Source: Chamaea fasciata (lineage: Eukaryota > Chordata > Aves > Passeriformes > Sylviidae). Taken from it: 64,000 nt of DNA. How positions within the stretch are numbered: position 1 is the stretch's first letter; each line of letters starts with the position of its first letter. Made by a program: the position numbers and the translations under genes. Below, one piece after another: positions 1 to 11,100 of the stretch. The stretch spans positions 4,270,820-4,334,819 of the forward strand of contig JARCOQ010000025.1 of the NCBI GenBank assembly GCA_029207755.1. The letters are read 5' to 3'. The notes under the pieces were generated by a model. The model saw nothing but the letters and a program-made list of their open reading frames with translations. It was not told where the DNA came from and searched no databases.

Positions 1-426
1 TCATGCAGCACTTGCCAGGGTCTGGTAACAACAAATTCCTATTACAGTGCAATGTACTTCTTTTTTTCAGCTCTTCAGTGCAGAGGTGCTTCACTAGTCA
101 CTTACTAGTGACTGTCAAACCTTGTCAGTCATTTAATCATCAAAACTAGGCCTGAATTGTCATGAGACATGGTGTGGGGCAGGGGACCCCCACCAAAACT
201 AGGAGGTACAAGCGTTGTTACTGGGTAGATATCTTGGATCACAGAAATTACAAACCAGTCATAGATGCTGCCCAGTGCAAGGAAAAATTCCCTTTAATGT
301 GAACGAGATTAGGTCACAAAGGAGTGTCACAGCATGTTTGAGGGGAAAGATCTACAGGTCTTTCTTTGGGTCTCAGCCTCACCACATGCCAGACAGTGCT
401 GGCAGAGAACTCCAGCGTCCCTCAGA

Positions 427-700
427 AGCAGAGCTGTGTGTCCTGCAGGCAGCTCCAGCATCCCACAAGAGCAGAGCTGTGTGTCCTGCAGGCAGCTCCA
501 GCGTCCCACAGGAGCAGAGCTGTGTGTCCTGCAGGCAGCTCCAGCATCCCACAAGAGCAGAGCTGTGTGTCCTGCAGGCAGCTCCAGCATCCCACAGGAG
601 CAGAGCTGTGTGTCCTGCAGGCAGCTCCAGCATCCCACAGGAGCAGAGTTGTGTGTCCTGCAGGCAGCTCCAGCATCCCACAGGAGCAGGCACAGTGTCC
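427..700. repeat. 43-bp minisatellite, six full copies plus partials
   Basis: The unit begins AGCAGAGCTGTGTGTCCTGC and contains GGCAGCTCCAGC. It starts at 427, 470, 513, 556, 599 and 642, with a degenerate copy from 685. Copies are almost identical. Because 43 is not a multiple of three, each copy shifts the reading frame. This keeps several long open frames on both strands that are not genes. Confidence 0.95.
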
Positions 701-1944
701 TGCTGCTGTCCAGGCCCAGAGCCTCAGTCTGTGGCATCTGCACAACCTGGACAAGGCTCACAAACACCTGTGGCTTCCCATGTGGGTGCCAGCCTGGCAC
801 GGTGCTCCCCTAACCTGTCCTGCATTCTTTGGCACTTGATCCATTGGCACAGCTCCACAAGCCAAGAGAGCAGGCAGTTGTGCAGCTGGAGAGCTCGGGA
901 TCCCGGCTTTCCTCACAGATGTGTCCCCAGCAGAGGGTGAGGGTCCCCTTCCACCCTGTCACAGCATGGGGACCTCCCCGCTGGCAGCCTTGGGCTGCCA
1001 GGGCCTCTCCAGGCTGTGGAGTGCCCCTGGCAGCTCGGGATGAATGTCCCAGCCAGCTGAGGAGATGGTTCCTTCCATCTCAGCGAAAAGGCAGATAACA
1101 AAACACAGTACTTGTCACTTTTGAGAAACAAATAACACAAAGCTTTGTCCTTCTGCTGCCTTGCAGCTGCAGCTGGGCAGCATCACTCTGCCCCTCCAGC
1201 TCGAGCACAGCAGCACTGTGTCCCCGGAGCGCGCAGCGCTGTCACCACGAGGGAACAGCCTTTGGTTTAACTGTGCTTCAAGCATAAAGGAGACAAAAGC
1301 CCAAAACTGCTTGGTCCAGAGAGGCTGAACAGGATGACTTTGTGACTTCTTTTAAAAAGACCCCAGTGAATCAGAAGGAAAGAAAAAGACATTTAAGAAG
1401 ATAACATTGCTGATTGTTTTCTGGAAAGCTGAAGGGAGAACAGAGCATGAGGGAAAGTGAGAGAAGAGAAAGCGTGAATTCAGCTGCGTGGAACTGTGAG
1501 ACTATTGAAAAGGTGCGATGAGGGAAGAATGGACACAGCATTCCCTAAATCTCTTGGGGGTGATGCGAGGACTGTCTTAGGATGAACTTGTAGCAGCTGT
1601 TGGCTCTCTACTTGCGATGACATTCGTAAAAAGCACCGTGGTGCTGTGAAATGTTCAGCTCACTGCACTGCACTGGGGGGAACCTCTCCCAGCCTCCTGC
1701 TGCAGCCACGTGGTTGCCGGGGAAATGATCGCTACTTTAAATGATCAGTTTAGACAGATGCTGTCTCTGCTCAGCCGTGTCATCTTACACCGAGCCGGTG
1801 CTTTCCCAGGCAGAGCTGTATCTCCCTAGGAGCGAGCAGAAGCCGGGAGCGCTGGCCGGGCGCTCCCGCAGCCTCAGCTCGGGCAGGCGATCCCGGCAGG
1901 GCTGCCCGGAGGGAGCCGCGCCCGTGCCACCCCCCGGACCCCGG

Positions 1945-2015
1945 GCACCCCCGGCACCCCCGGCACCCCCGGCACCCCCGGCACCCCCGGCACCCCCGGC
2001 ACCCCCGGCACCCCG
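1945..2015. repeat. 9-bp GC-rich minisatellite (GCACCCCCG)n in TSPAN2 intron 1
   Basis: There are seven perfect copies at 1945-2007 and a partial one after. On the transcribed (minus) strand it reads repeated GGGGGTGCC, so every copy supplies a run of five Gs. That gives strong potential for a G-quadruplex in DNA or pre-mRNA. It starts about 55 nt downstream of the exon 1 donor. Confidence 0.95.
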
Positions 2016-2073
2016 CACCCGCAGCAGGTGCCCCTGCCCCGCCCGGCCCCGCTCCGCCCGGCGCGGCGCTCAC

Positions 2074-2142
2074 CCAGAAGGTCAGGTTGAAGATGAAGAG
2101 CAGGATCTTGATGCAGCGCATCCCCCCATAGCCCACGCCCAT
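2074..2142 (-). CDS. TSPAN2: Tetraspanin first coding exon, best matched to TSPAN2 (partial, N-terminus)
   Basis: The exon encodes 23 residues beginning MGVGYGGMRCIKILLFIF and ending NLTFW. This is the tetraspanin N-terminal pattern: short cytosolic tail, a CIK motif with a palmitoylatable Cys, then the start of TM1. As I remember it, human TSPAN2 exon 1 has the same length and the same break after FW. The next bases are GTGAGC, a consensus donor at 2068-2073. The ATG has a strong Kozak context (GCCATGG). Tetraspanins are four-pass membrane organisers, and TSPAN2 is prominent in oligodendrocytes. Position and strand relative to NGF match the mammalian gene order. Later exons lie outside the window. 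The symbol rests on 23 residues plus synteny, so a paralogue is not fully excluded. Confidence 0.78.
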
Positions 2143-2370
2143 GGCGGGCGCCGGCTCCGGCAGCAGCTCCCGAGGCGGCTCGGCCCGACTCCGGCGGGGC
2201 GGCCCCGGGGGCAGGTGCGGGGCCGGGCGGATCCGCCGACCTGGGCCCGCCCCGGGGCGGACTTTGTGCCCGGCGCCGTGCCCGGGGGTTCCTGCGGCCG
2301 CGGCTGCCGGGCGGGGCACGGGCGGGGCCGGGAGCCGCGCTCGCCCCGTGCGCTCGGTGAAATCTCTCCG
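2143..2370 (-). promoter_or_regulatory. TSPAN2 5' UTR and proximal promoter (CpG island core)
   Basis: This is very GC- and CpG-rich DNA immediately upstream of the tetraspanin ATG on the minus strand, with several GC-box-like GGGGCGG and CCCGCCC motifs. The island spans roughly 1840-2370 and so covers the first exon and the start of intron 1. No clear TATA box is seen. The transcription start is not determined. Confidence 0.6.
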
Positions 2371-4200
2371 TGTGTCTCCAAAAGTCGCTCAGATCTTGCA
2401 GATGCTGCCCACAAACTTACAGGCAGGATCAAGAATGTGATGTCGTTAAACTTGGCTTGGTTCATAGCCATAGCTAAGAGCCCCTCGAGTTCATTTTCTA
2501 ATCATTATTTTGTTCTCTGATTTGACCCAAAATGCTGACTCTGCTGTCAAAATCTTACAGCTTTCCCATCTTCTGATTTTTTTTTCAGCTGCTCCTTCGA
2601 GATCTCCAGGAACTCGGAGTCCAAAGTTGCCTGTGGGGCTTTGACAGCACGAGGTAAAGTTGTGTCTGTGGAAAAGTGCAGTTTCTAAGTTAAACATTTC
2701 CTCCCCTTATTTAACGAATAAAGGACTTATTTCTTATTTATTTTAGTTTGTTCTCTAGTCATAACTGTAGAGTTCTACCTGTTCTGATTATTTTCAGGTT
2801 TTGTATAAATTTTCCCTGAAGTGTGTATGGAAACCATGCAAAAATGTGTGGGAAAAGATGTTTGGTGTTGTTATTTCGAATCACACTCACCTAATGATGC
2901 AATAACACCAAAGCATGTTGGAGGTGGTTTGCTTTTTCACCCACTTTGCTCTTCATTTTCAGTTGTGTTAAAGCCTGGCCACATTTTGGAAAAATAATCC
3001 CAAACAAACAAACAAAAAAAAAATTGGAAAAAAAATTCCCAAGTTTATCTGACTTGGACTGACAGAGTTTAATTAAGAATACCTTATTCCATTTGTAATG
3101 AAATACACTTTATTGGTTTAGTTGTTTTGGGGTTTTTTTAAGAAACGTTGAATCTACCTTATAACTCAGAGCAAACCCCACAATTTCCCTTTTTTTTTGC
3201 TTCCATGACGCTCTGCTAGATGGTGTTGACTTAGCAGGTCCAATGTATTCCTTCTAAAATAACAAAAGCATGAACGCGTTTGAATAATCAAAAAGCTCCA
3301 TGACAATGAGACGCATCAAACAGTAGCAAAAGCCTTCATTATCCTTTGATACATTTGAAGCAGAGGAAAAATGAGGGAGCAGTTTTGCCTTGGATTGTGA
3401 TGGCAACATACAAAGTTTCTTTAAAAATCTTTAATTAGGCGTCTCTATTTCTCTGGTAATTTTCATGCTGACTTTCTCTAAAAGTGTAGGAACGGAGCAT
3501 TCGGCCCTCATAAGTAGCAGGTCTCCTTCCCAGGTAATTCTTGCAATGAATTAACCCCAAGGCGCTGCTTTTCAGCACGTGGTTCTTGGCATCTCCAGGA
3601 GGCACCTCAGGCTTCCTCTGGCCCTGCCCAGGGCTCACACAGGTGTGGGTGCCCGGCGGTTCAGGCAGGGTTGGGGGTACAGGGGCTACATGAGGCTGGC
3701 AAAAAGTCACCGGTGGGGCTCAGCTGGGCTCGGTTTTAGGGCTGCAGTGTCTTCATAAACGATTCGGATCAGGATGAGGATCATCCCTCAAAGGGGTGCT
3801 GAGGAATTTTGCTGGCAACACGGAACTGGGAAGAGCTGTTGTCTCCCTCGGAGGCAGAGAGATCTCGATAAATGCGTGGGCTGGGCACTCACCAACCATG
3901 CGGAGTTTCACAAGGGCAAGTGCTGAGTTCTGCAACTGAAGAGTTGCAGGACCTGGTGACCCTGGATGGACGGACAGAGCGGGGAATGAGACTCGGGAAA
4001 GCAGTGCCGTGGAAAGGCACTGGGGCTCCTGGCGATGGCAGGTGGGATGTGAGTCAGTGTGCCCTGGAGCCAGGAGGGACATCGCTGTCCTGGGGCCACC
4101 AGGCACGGCATCGCAGCCTGGGTGAGAGAGGGATTGTCCCGCTCTGCTCTGGGCTGGGGCTGCTTCTCCTCTAGGGCTGGGGTCGGTTCTGGGTGTCACG
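2371..4200. other. Intergenic, no gene recognised (left part)
   Basis: This is AT-rich sequence upstream of TSPAN2, becoming GC-richer after 3550. No exon, ORF with family signature or complete repeat was recognised. Open frames at 3435-4313 are short and have no recognisable domain. Confidence 0.4.
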
Positions 4201-4204
4201 GCAT

Positions 4205-4575
4205 GAGAAGGGTATAAAGTTGTTGGAGAGTGTCCGAAGGAGGGACGCGAGGACGGTGAAGGGTCTGGAGGGGCCGCACGAGGAGCGGCTGAGGGCACTT
4301 GCGGTTTGCTCAACGTGAACGAGCCTGAGGTCAGAGCTCATCGCGGGCTGCGGCTCCTCCCGAGGGGCAACGGAGGGACGGCTCCCATCTCTGTGACAAG
4401 GACAGGGCTGGAGCTGGACATCAGGGAAAGGTCCTTCCCCCACAGGCACTGCCCAGGCTCCCCAGGGAATGGGCACTGCCCCGAGGCTGCCAGAGCTCCA
4501 GGAGCGTTTGGACAGCGCTCCAGGGATGCCCAGGGTGGGATTTTGGGGCTGTCTGTGCAGGGCCAGGGCTCGCCG
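4205..4575 (+). mobile_element. CR1-type LINE fragment, GC-rich subfamily
   Basis: It reads as a CR1 3' portion: TGGTGAAGGGTCTGGAG-like start (here GGTGAAGGGTCTGGAGGG), GAGGAGCGGCTGAGGG, then AGGCTCCCCAGGGAA-like and CGTTTGGACAGCGCTC, ending near CTGTGCAGGGCCAGG. It belongs to a different subfamily from most CR1 copies in this window. It is 5' truncated with no reverse-transcriptase frame. Confidence 0.75.
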
Positions 4576-4599
4576 ACCCTCGCGGCCCTCAGGACGTTC

Positions 4600-4745
4600 C
4601 TCAGGCCGGGGAGGGTTCCGCGGGTCCCCTCACGGCGCGGGCGGCAGCGCCCCCTGCCGGCCCGGAGCGCCCGCCGCTCCCGCCTCAGCCCCGCCGTGGT
4701 CAGAGCGGCGCCGGCCGCCCGCCGGTCCGCGGGCTTTGGGGAAAA
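4600..4745. promoter_or_regulatory. CpG-rich patch with a CTCF-like motif
   Basis: This is about 145 bp of dense CpG between a CR1 fragment and a minisatellite. The minus strand at 4643-4662 reads GCCGGCAGGGGGCGCTGCCG, very close to the vertebrate CTCF core CCASYAGRGGGCGCT. It lies between TSPAN2 and NGF, so an insulator or domain boundary is plausible. Occupancy is inferred only. Confidence 0.5.
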
Positions 4746-4749
4746 AACA

Positions 4750-5218
4750 ATCCGGGATTCTGCCATTCCCAGCTGGAATTTCGGGGCTCCCAGATGGATT
4801 TTCGGCATTTCCAGCCGGGTTTTTTTTTTTGTGTATTCCGGCTGGAATTTTGCGTTATCCCAGCCGGAATTTTGGGGTATCCCAGCCGGAATTTTGGGAC
4901 TCCCGGCTGGAATTTGAGTTCCTGGGGAAATCTGGAGTTCCTGAGGGTATTTCGGGGTATCCCAGCCGGAATTTTGGGGTATCCCAGCCGGAATTTTGGG
5001 ACTCCCGGCTGGAATTTGAGTTCTTGGGGAAATCTGGAGTTCCTGAGGGTATTTCGGGGTATCCCAGCTGGAATTTCGGGGCTCCCAGCTGGATTTTCGG
5101 CATTTCCAGCCGGAATTTTTTGTGTATTCCAGCTGGAATTTTGCGTTACCCCAGCCGGACTTTTGGGGTATCCCAGCCGGAATTTTGGGACTCCCAGCCG
5201 GAATTTTGGGGCTCACCG
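4750..5218. repeat. Higher-order minisatellite built from CAGCCGGAATTTTGGG monomers
   Basis: Monomers of about 18-26 bp alternate between CCCAGCCGGAATTTTGGG and the centre-inverted CCCGGCTGGAATTTG. A larger unit of about 102 bp is repeated: GAGTTCCTGGGGAAATC at 4916 and GAGTTCTTGGGGAAATC at 5018. The array has few stop codons, so long open frames occur on both strands. They encode only low-complexity repeats (for example [15 protein letters not shown]) and are not credible genes. Confidence 0.92.
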
Positions 5219-5219
5219 G

Positions 5220-6160
5220 CAGCAAAGAGGTTGAGGTTGGGATGCGCTGCCAGCGCCCAGAGATGGTTGTGGTCGTGCCGGACCGTTTGGACGCTGGTCA
5301 TGCCAAAGGTCATCAGTGTTTTCTTTCCCAGCCTGTTTGGAACAAATCAATACCGTGAAGGGAAGAAGAGAGGCACTGCATTTTTGTCAGTAGGATCATC
5401 AGATTGTGAAGGAGGCATTTGCTTGTGTTGTTCCATGAGCTTCTGTAGTTAGTCCCGTTTGCTGGGAAAAGTGACATTTCCACCTTGGACGAGTCCACCT
5501 TCAAAATCCATGGATTTTATTGCTTTTTGTATTAAAGACCTTTCTGTTATCAAAGTGTCCTTTCCCCCTGAGGTTCTTAATGAAACAAGCATGCAGATAT
5601 TTGTAATAGCCTTCAAGTCTGGCAATTTCTTTGCAGTTAGATTTAAATTATGCAGATCCTGGGGCAAAGACTATTTGGATTTGGTTATTTTCTGATTGCA
5701 TATCATGCTAGGAAACTTTTCAGGGAAGTGTTATCCAACTGTAGCACTAGGTGTTCAGATACTGCTAAACACATGGAATTATTTGTACTTGTGGTGACAG
5801 ATGGATAAGAAACTGTCATTGCTAGAGCAAGTGCTGTTTAATTTCAATTACAAGAAGAAAGCCTGAGTTATTATTCCCATAAATATAAACCTGACTTGAG
5901 AATTAAAATATTTAAAAATGTATTTGGGTGAGGGAGGGGTGAATTTTACCATTTTCCTTCCAGATCTGACCTACCCTTCCTCTGTTTTTCAGTGTTCCAA
6001 ATGGTTCTCTGGTAACCCATTAACCTTTCAGATATCAGGAGAGCACAATATTCTTTTTTCTTTCCGGTGTTTGACTGTTTCCTAAGTGGTTTACAATCCA
6101 CTTTTAGGCTTTATGAACAGCAAAACTCCTAGGAGTGTTTCTTAGCTCTGCAGAGGATTG
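5220..6160. other. Intergenic, no gene recognised
   Basis: AT-rich single-copy-looking sequence. No splice-bounded exon or repeat was recognised. Confidence 0.35.
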
Positions 6161-6167
6161 TTCAGAT

Positions 6168-6545
6168 TTCATAGAATTAAAGAATAAAATTATAGAATGG
6201 TTTGGGTTGGAAGGGACCTTAAAGACCCCCAGTGCCACCCCCTGCCATGGACAGGGACACCTTCCACTGTCCCAGGCTGCTCCAAGCCCCATCCAATCTG
6301 GCATTGGACACTTCCAGGGATGGAGCAGCCTCAGCTCCTCTGGGCAGCCTGTGCCAGGGCCTCCCCACCCTCCCAGAGAAGGATTTATCCCCAGTATCCC
6401 ATCTAACCCTGCCCTCGGCAGTTTAAAGCCATTCCCCTTGTCCTATCTGTTTCCTGTTTCTCAGCTGCTTCTATGCATGATAAGCTCAAATTCCCTGTTC
6501 AGGGTCCAAAATAGCCCTTCAGAGAAACATCAGCCAAGGAGTGAG
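6168..6545 (-). mobile_element. CR1 LINE 3' fragment
   Basis: The plus strand begins with the antisense CR1 tail (GAATGGTTTGGGTTGGAAGG). It then passes through CCTGCCATGGACAGGGACAC, GCTGCTCCAAGCCCCATCC and GCCAGGGCCTCCCCACC. No ORF2 domain remains. Confidence 0.88.
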
Positions 6546-7614
6546 GAGGAGCTTCCTTAATAAAAATAATCTTATTCTCTGATTTAAATATTTAATTTAT
6601 GTGGAACTACAACTGATTTTAAATTCCAAGCAAACAGCCCCAAACCCATGCTGGACTCCCATTCTTCCAGGGACAATGAAACTTGCATCATACCTTTGGC
6701 ATCTCTGTTGCTGTTTCCATTTCCACTGAGTAATTGCCGGAATTCTGGGCCTGGCAACTTTGTCTCTGTCTCTGAATGCAGCTCAGGAATTGCTCCCTGG
6801 AATACAAAGGAGGTCAGAAGGGACTGCACTTCTCCAAGTGTCTGGGCAAATCGTCTGCTCCTTTGTTTCTTTCCACGCTTTTAAATGTTTTTTGATATAT
6901 TTACTTGTTTTGCATCAGGCACTTGCATGCTGGGTCAGTCTGCAAAGCTCATCCAGGGTTGTTGAGAACTGATTGGATGCCCTGGCAAACACACTGGCCT
7001 TGTTTTCTTTTTTTCAGGAGTGTTCAGGATATGCTGTGCTTCAAATCCCGGCCGAAAGCTGCTTCTCAGAAAATGCATTGCAAGGGTGTAAAATCCCAGA
7101 ATCCTGTTCATTTCTACAGCAAGCATGATCTGGATATTATTTCTAGCATAACCCCTTAAAGGCCAAAGTGGGAAGGAAGATAGAAGAACACCAAGTTGTC
7201 TTTTCTCTTTTGTTGCAACAAGCCTTTCCCAGTCCCAGCTTGGCGTTTTGAGTCCTCTCCCAGCTCTCCACTAAACAAATGAGAGGGGTTCATCCAATTA
7301 CCAGTTATATTCTCTCTTTACAGATTCCTTTTGCTCTTGGGCCTGGTTTCTCTCTTCTCAGGTAGATGTGAGCTGGACAATCCCACTTGGATTCAGCAGC
7401 TCTTCCTGCTGAGTCTCTCTGCAAGGTGCAGGTGAGTGGTGCCTGACACTCACCCAGAAGATCACCGTGTGTGATTTTGGTGGGCAGGAACAGAGGAGGA
7501 CCTGGTTTGCAGGCTCTTGTAACAGGCACAGCCTGCACAGCCTCTAAGATGTGGGTGTTCCAAAGGAACATTCCCACTAAATCTTCCCTTGCCAAGGGAA
7601 AGGAGCTTCCATAT
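6546..7614. other. Intergenic, no gene recognised
   Basis: Mixed-composition single-copy-looking sequence. Short open frames have no recognisable domain. Confidence 0.35.
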
Positions 7615-8158
7615 CACAGTTCAGCATCTGTGCCCTGCTCAGGTGAGACCCCACCTGCAGAGCTGCCTCCAGCCCTGGGGCCCAGCACAGGAGGGACCTG
7701 GAGCTGCTGAAGCCAGGCCAGAGGAGACACCAGGATGATCAGAGGGATGGATGGAGCAGCTCTGCTGGGAGGAAAGGCTGGGAAAATGGGATTGTTCAGC
7801 CTGGGGAAGAGAAGCTTTGGGGTGACCTCATTGTGGCCTTCCAGGAACTGAAGGGCTGGACAAGGAAGGTGGAGAGAAACAAGGTCCTGGAGGGACAGGA
7901 CAAGGGGGAATGGCTTCCCACTGCCAGAGGGCAGGGGTGGATGAGATATTGGGTAGGAATTGTTCCCTGGGAGGGTGGGGAGGCCCTGGCACAGAGAAGC
8001 TGTGGCTGCCCCTGGATCCCTGGAAGTGTCCAAAGCCAGGTTTGGATGGGGCTTGGAGTAACCTGGGCTAGTGGAAGGTGTCCCTGTCCATGGCAGGGGT
8101 TGAAGGAGAGTGGCATTAAGATCCTTTCCTGCCCAAACCATTCTGGGATTCTGTGATG
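7615..8158 (+). mobile_element. CR1 LINE 3' fragment, about 545 bp, longest ordinary copy here
   Basis: It runs from CAGGTGAGACCCCACCTGCA and GGATGGATGGAGCAGCTCTG through GAACTGAAGGGCTGGA and the 3' signature GAAGCTGTGGCTGCCCCTGG. It ends at CCATTCTGGGATTCTGTGAT. Severely 5' truncated. Confidence 0.9.
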
Positions 8159-11100
8159 TGGTAAGAGCTGGAGTTTGTGTCCATGGGAAGAGCCCCTTTT
8201 ACACATTTTTTGCTGTAGCAACATCCCATTCTCAGCAGTGGAGTTTCCTCGACCAAAACACAAAACTGCCAGAGAGGAACTTTTGTCTCTGGTTGCCTCT
8301 GGACATGAAGTAGACTTTAAAAAAGCAAGCTTAGTTGTTTCTTCTCCCCATTAATCAGTAGCACATTCTGGGCAGTTGACGTTGATTTATCCATGAACCA
8401 TCTCTGACAAAATGTAATGAATGCTCATGAAATGTTTTAATTTGGCATAATTTCCCTGAAAGGATTACAAAAGTAAGAAGATGCTTTGTTTCCCAGGAAA
8501 CCTGGCCTAGAAGATAATAACATGATCCGTCAAACTGTGAAAAACACTAAGGAAAAACAGGTTATCAGAACTGTTGCTCATGTTTAATTAGAAGGAATTC
8601 TTCTGTTATGTGTGATGGCTGAGGTCTTTTTGAGCTAATCTGGCTGTTTGGGTCAGCATGGAAAATGAGGTATGGAACTGATTCCATGATGAGTCACGGG
8701 GGGTCTGGGACAGCTGGACAGGGATTAATTTATTTTCCCCAGGCCAAAGAGTCTCTGCTGTGGATTACAGTGGAAGCAGTTCCCAGAAGGGGGTCTCCAC
8801 TTGCACGTGGATATTTCTCCTGTATTTACAGCCTTCCCGGTGAGAAGGATTGACACTCTAATCCTCATTCTTACAGACTGAACACCTTGAGACACTGCCT
8901 GCTCTCCATGCCCAGAGGGAGAGGAAGAGGCTGTTTTTCCAGAACTTCTGTGTGTCCATTGCCTCTCGGCTCAGAAGGCTTCCACAGGTCCAGGGGATGT
9001 GTATCACAACCAGTGTGGAGTGGAGATTTTCTGTAGAGATTGGGCCACTGGAGTGATCCCAGAACTGTAAGTTCTTGAGTCTTGTCCTAGCTCAGCCCTG
9101 TGGTTTACTCCCATATAATCTGTCGTTCTCTTTAGGGAATTAAAATCTAATACATATAAAAGGGTCTAAGAGTGACTTATTTCATAGTGCTCTGGGACTG
9201 TTTATTACAGAAAGCCTATTAAAAAGCTCTGCTAATCTCTGAGCTGTATTCCATCATCTTTTCCAACCTTAATGACTCTAGGAGCTAGAGGAGGGTGTGC
9301 AGCTCTGCCCTTAGCCTGGAAAGTAGCAACAACAGAAAGCCAGGGTGCTGTGCAGAGCTCCAAACATTGTCAGCCATTCCAGGAATACCCCTGGGGCAAT
9401 CCCCTGGGGGCACGTGGAATTTCATGCAGTCAGCACGGAGGTCCCAAAGGGCCTGACTCACAATCTGCATCACAGGAGGGAACAAGCTGTTGCTGCTGTC
9501 GCTGCTGTCTTGACTTGAAAATCGTTTGAGCCAAGTAGGAAAAGGAAACTGCTCCAAAGGGCAATGGAAAAAAAGAAAGTTACTCAAATTCAAAGCTTAT
9601 GCCTCAGGATCAAGGAAGTTTACTAGACAGGTTTTAAACTGCACATTTCTGTGGTCCTTCAAAAATGCATCACGGCTGGAATGTGAAATCAGAGAAGTGA
9701 GTGGTGAAACGTGCCACGTCCTCTCTGCTTTCGCTGGACTGCCATCGGGGACTGGGCTGATTTGCAACACCATGAGACATACCAGTTCCACCAGTGAGGT
9801 CTGGGAGCAGGGTCAGCTCCCGGGGAGGGAGAGATGCCTTGCTGGGTGAGCTCCCTCCAGCAGAGCCTGGCTGCAGTTCAGAGCTGCCTCCAGCTGGCAG
9901 GAGATGAAGATTTCACTGACAGCAGGGGCTGAGTGGCACTTGCAGGGTTTGTATCCTGTAGTGATGGTGGAGAGGGTACCCAGCAGACATTAGAGATCCT
10001 TATAGAGAAATGTCTGCTTCCACAAAACTGCTTTAAACTGGGAATTGATGGAGGTTGGGGCATATTTTCAAGTTTCAGTATAAGGACAGCAGCAGCAGAT
10101 GATGTATTAACTGTAGCAGGTGATTGGTATCACAGGGAAATACTTCCTGACACCCAAGGCAAAGGGAGATCTCAAAACCTTTATGGCCATTTAGGATGTA
10201 AATTTGTTTGTTGGTTAAACAGAAGAGAACAAGGGAACTGAAGAAGCCTAGAAAGCCCATTTATTTTCCGATGTCTCTGAATATTGATGGCTTTCCATCA
10301 GGAAGGGCAGCTTTTAAAACAAACTGACAAATGACACTATGGAGTTTAAAGCTTCATCATTATTAACATTTGGTTATTGTTATATCTGGGGCACCACCAT
10401 GCTGCCTGCTCTACCCTTACTGTGAAATGTGATTTTCTCTTGGCACAGAAAAACTCTGCCTGTGTTGTACCAGAAGAATATTTGGACACAGCTTTCAGTT
10501 ATCTGAGGGAAGTTTTGGTTTCTGTTCAAAGAAATCATCAGTACAACATGTTTATGATAAATGCTTTTGTTAATTTTTTGGGAAGATTTCTCTGCTATTT
10601 AATCTGTCCTGCAGGCTACAAGATGGCAAGGGCTCCACTCAAGCTGGCAGCAGCCGTGCCTTTCTCGTGCTCTTCATCCTCACTCCAGGAGTAGATTTCT
10701 TTGCTGGGCTGCCCCTTGAATTCAATGGTTTTAACTCAGCCCTTTCACATCCACCATCAATGTTGGGAGAACTTTGGGGTCCAGAGCCTCAGCACTGATT
10801 AAATGTAAAATTATCCCTGCAAGATGAGCTGCTGCCCAGGACAGAATCTCAGTCAATGACTGAGGAGTACAAAGAGCTTTTCTGAATTTTACCCTGAGTT
10901 ACTCCTTTGCCAGGAAAAAACAGAAGGGAAAAGTCCAAAATGAACTTTGTTGTGTGAATGGTTGCTTCTCAAATAAACAGAAATGCTGCTGAGTCTTCCA
11001 TCTTCCATGGAAATTTGCTAGAAAGCAGAGGAACTGAGAAGAGGGGGAACTTTTAAAAATTATGTGTCCAAAGCTATTCTTGTGCTATTTATACAAAGCC

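Larger units (their letters stand above)
1..2067 (-). other. TSPAN2 intron 1 (start of the intron, continues off the left edge)
   Basis: This is inferred from the donor at 2068-2073. No second tetraspanin exon (rest of TM1 and small loop) was recognised here. It holds a 43-bp minisatellite (427-690) and a GC-rich 9-bp minisatellite near the donor. Positions 1100-1740 show nothing distinctive. Confidence 0.6.

Noticed and set aside
215..940. 241-codon open frame and its overlaps
   Set aside because: It is created by the 43-bp minisatellite; no frame is preferred and no splice context is seen.
1..2067. A second TSPAN2 exon
   Set aside because: No sequence encoding the expected rest of TM1 or the small extracellular loop was found, so the other exons must be to the left.
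4338..5452. Long open frames on both strands (295 and 327 codons)
   Set aside because: They are produced by the stop-poor minisatellite and a CR1 fragment. The translations are low-complexity repeats with no family signature, and both strands are equally open.
9258..9284. Tiny CR1-like tail (TTCCAACCTTAATGACTCTA)
   Set aside because: Too short to call as an element with confidence.
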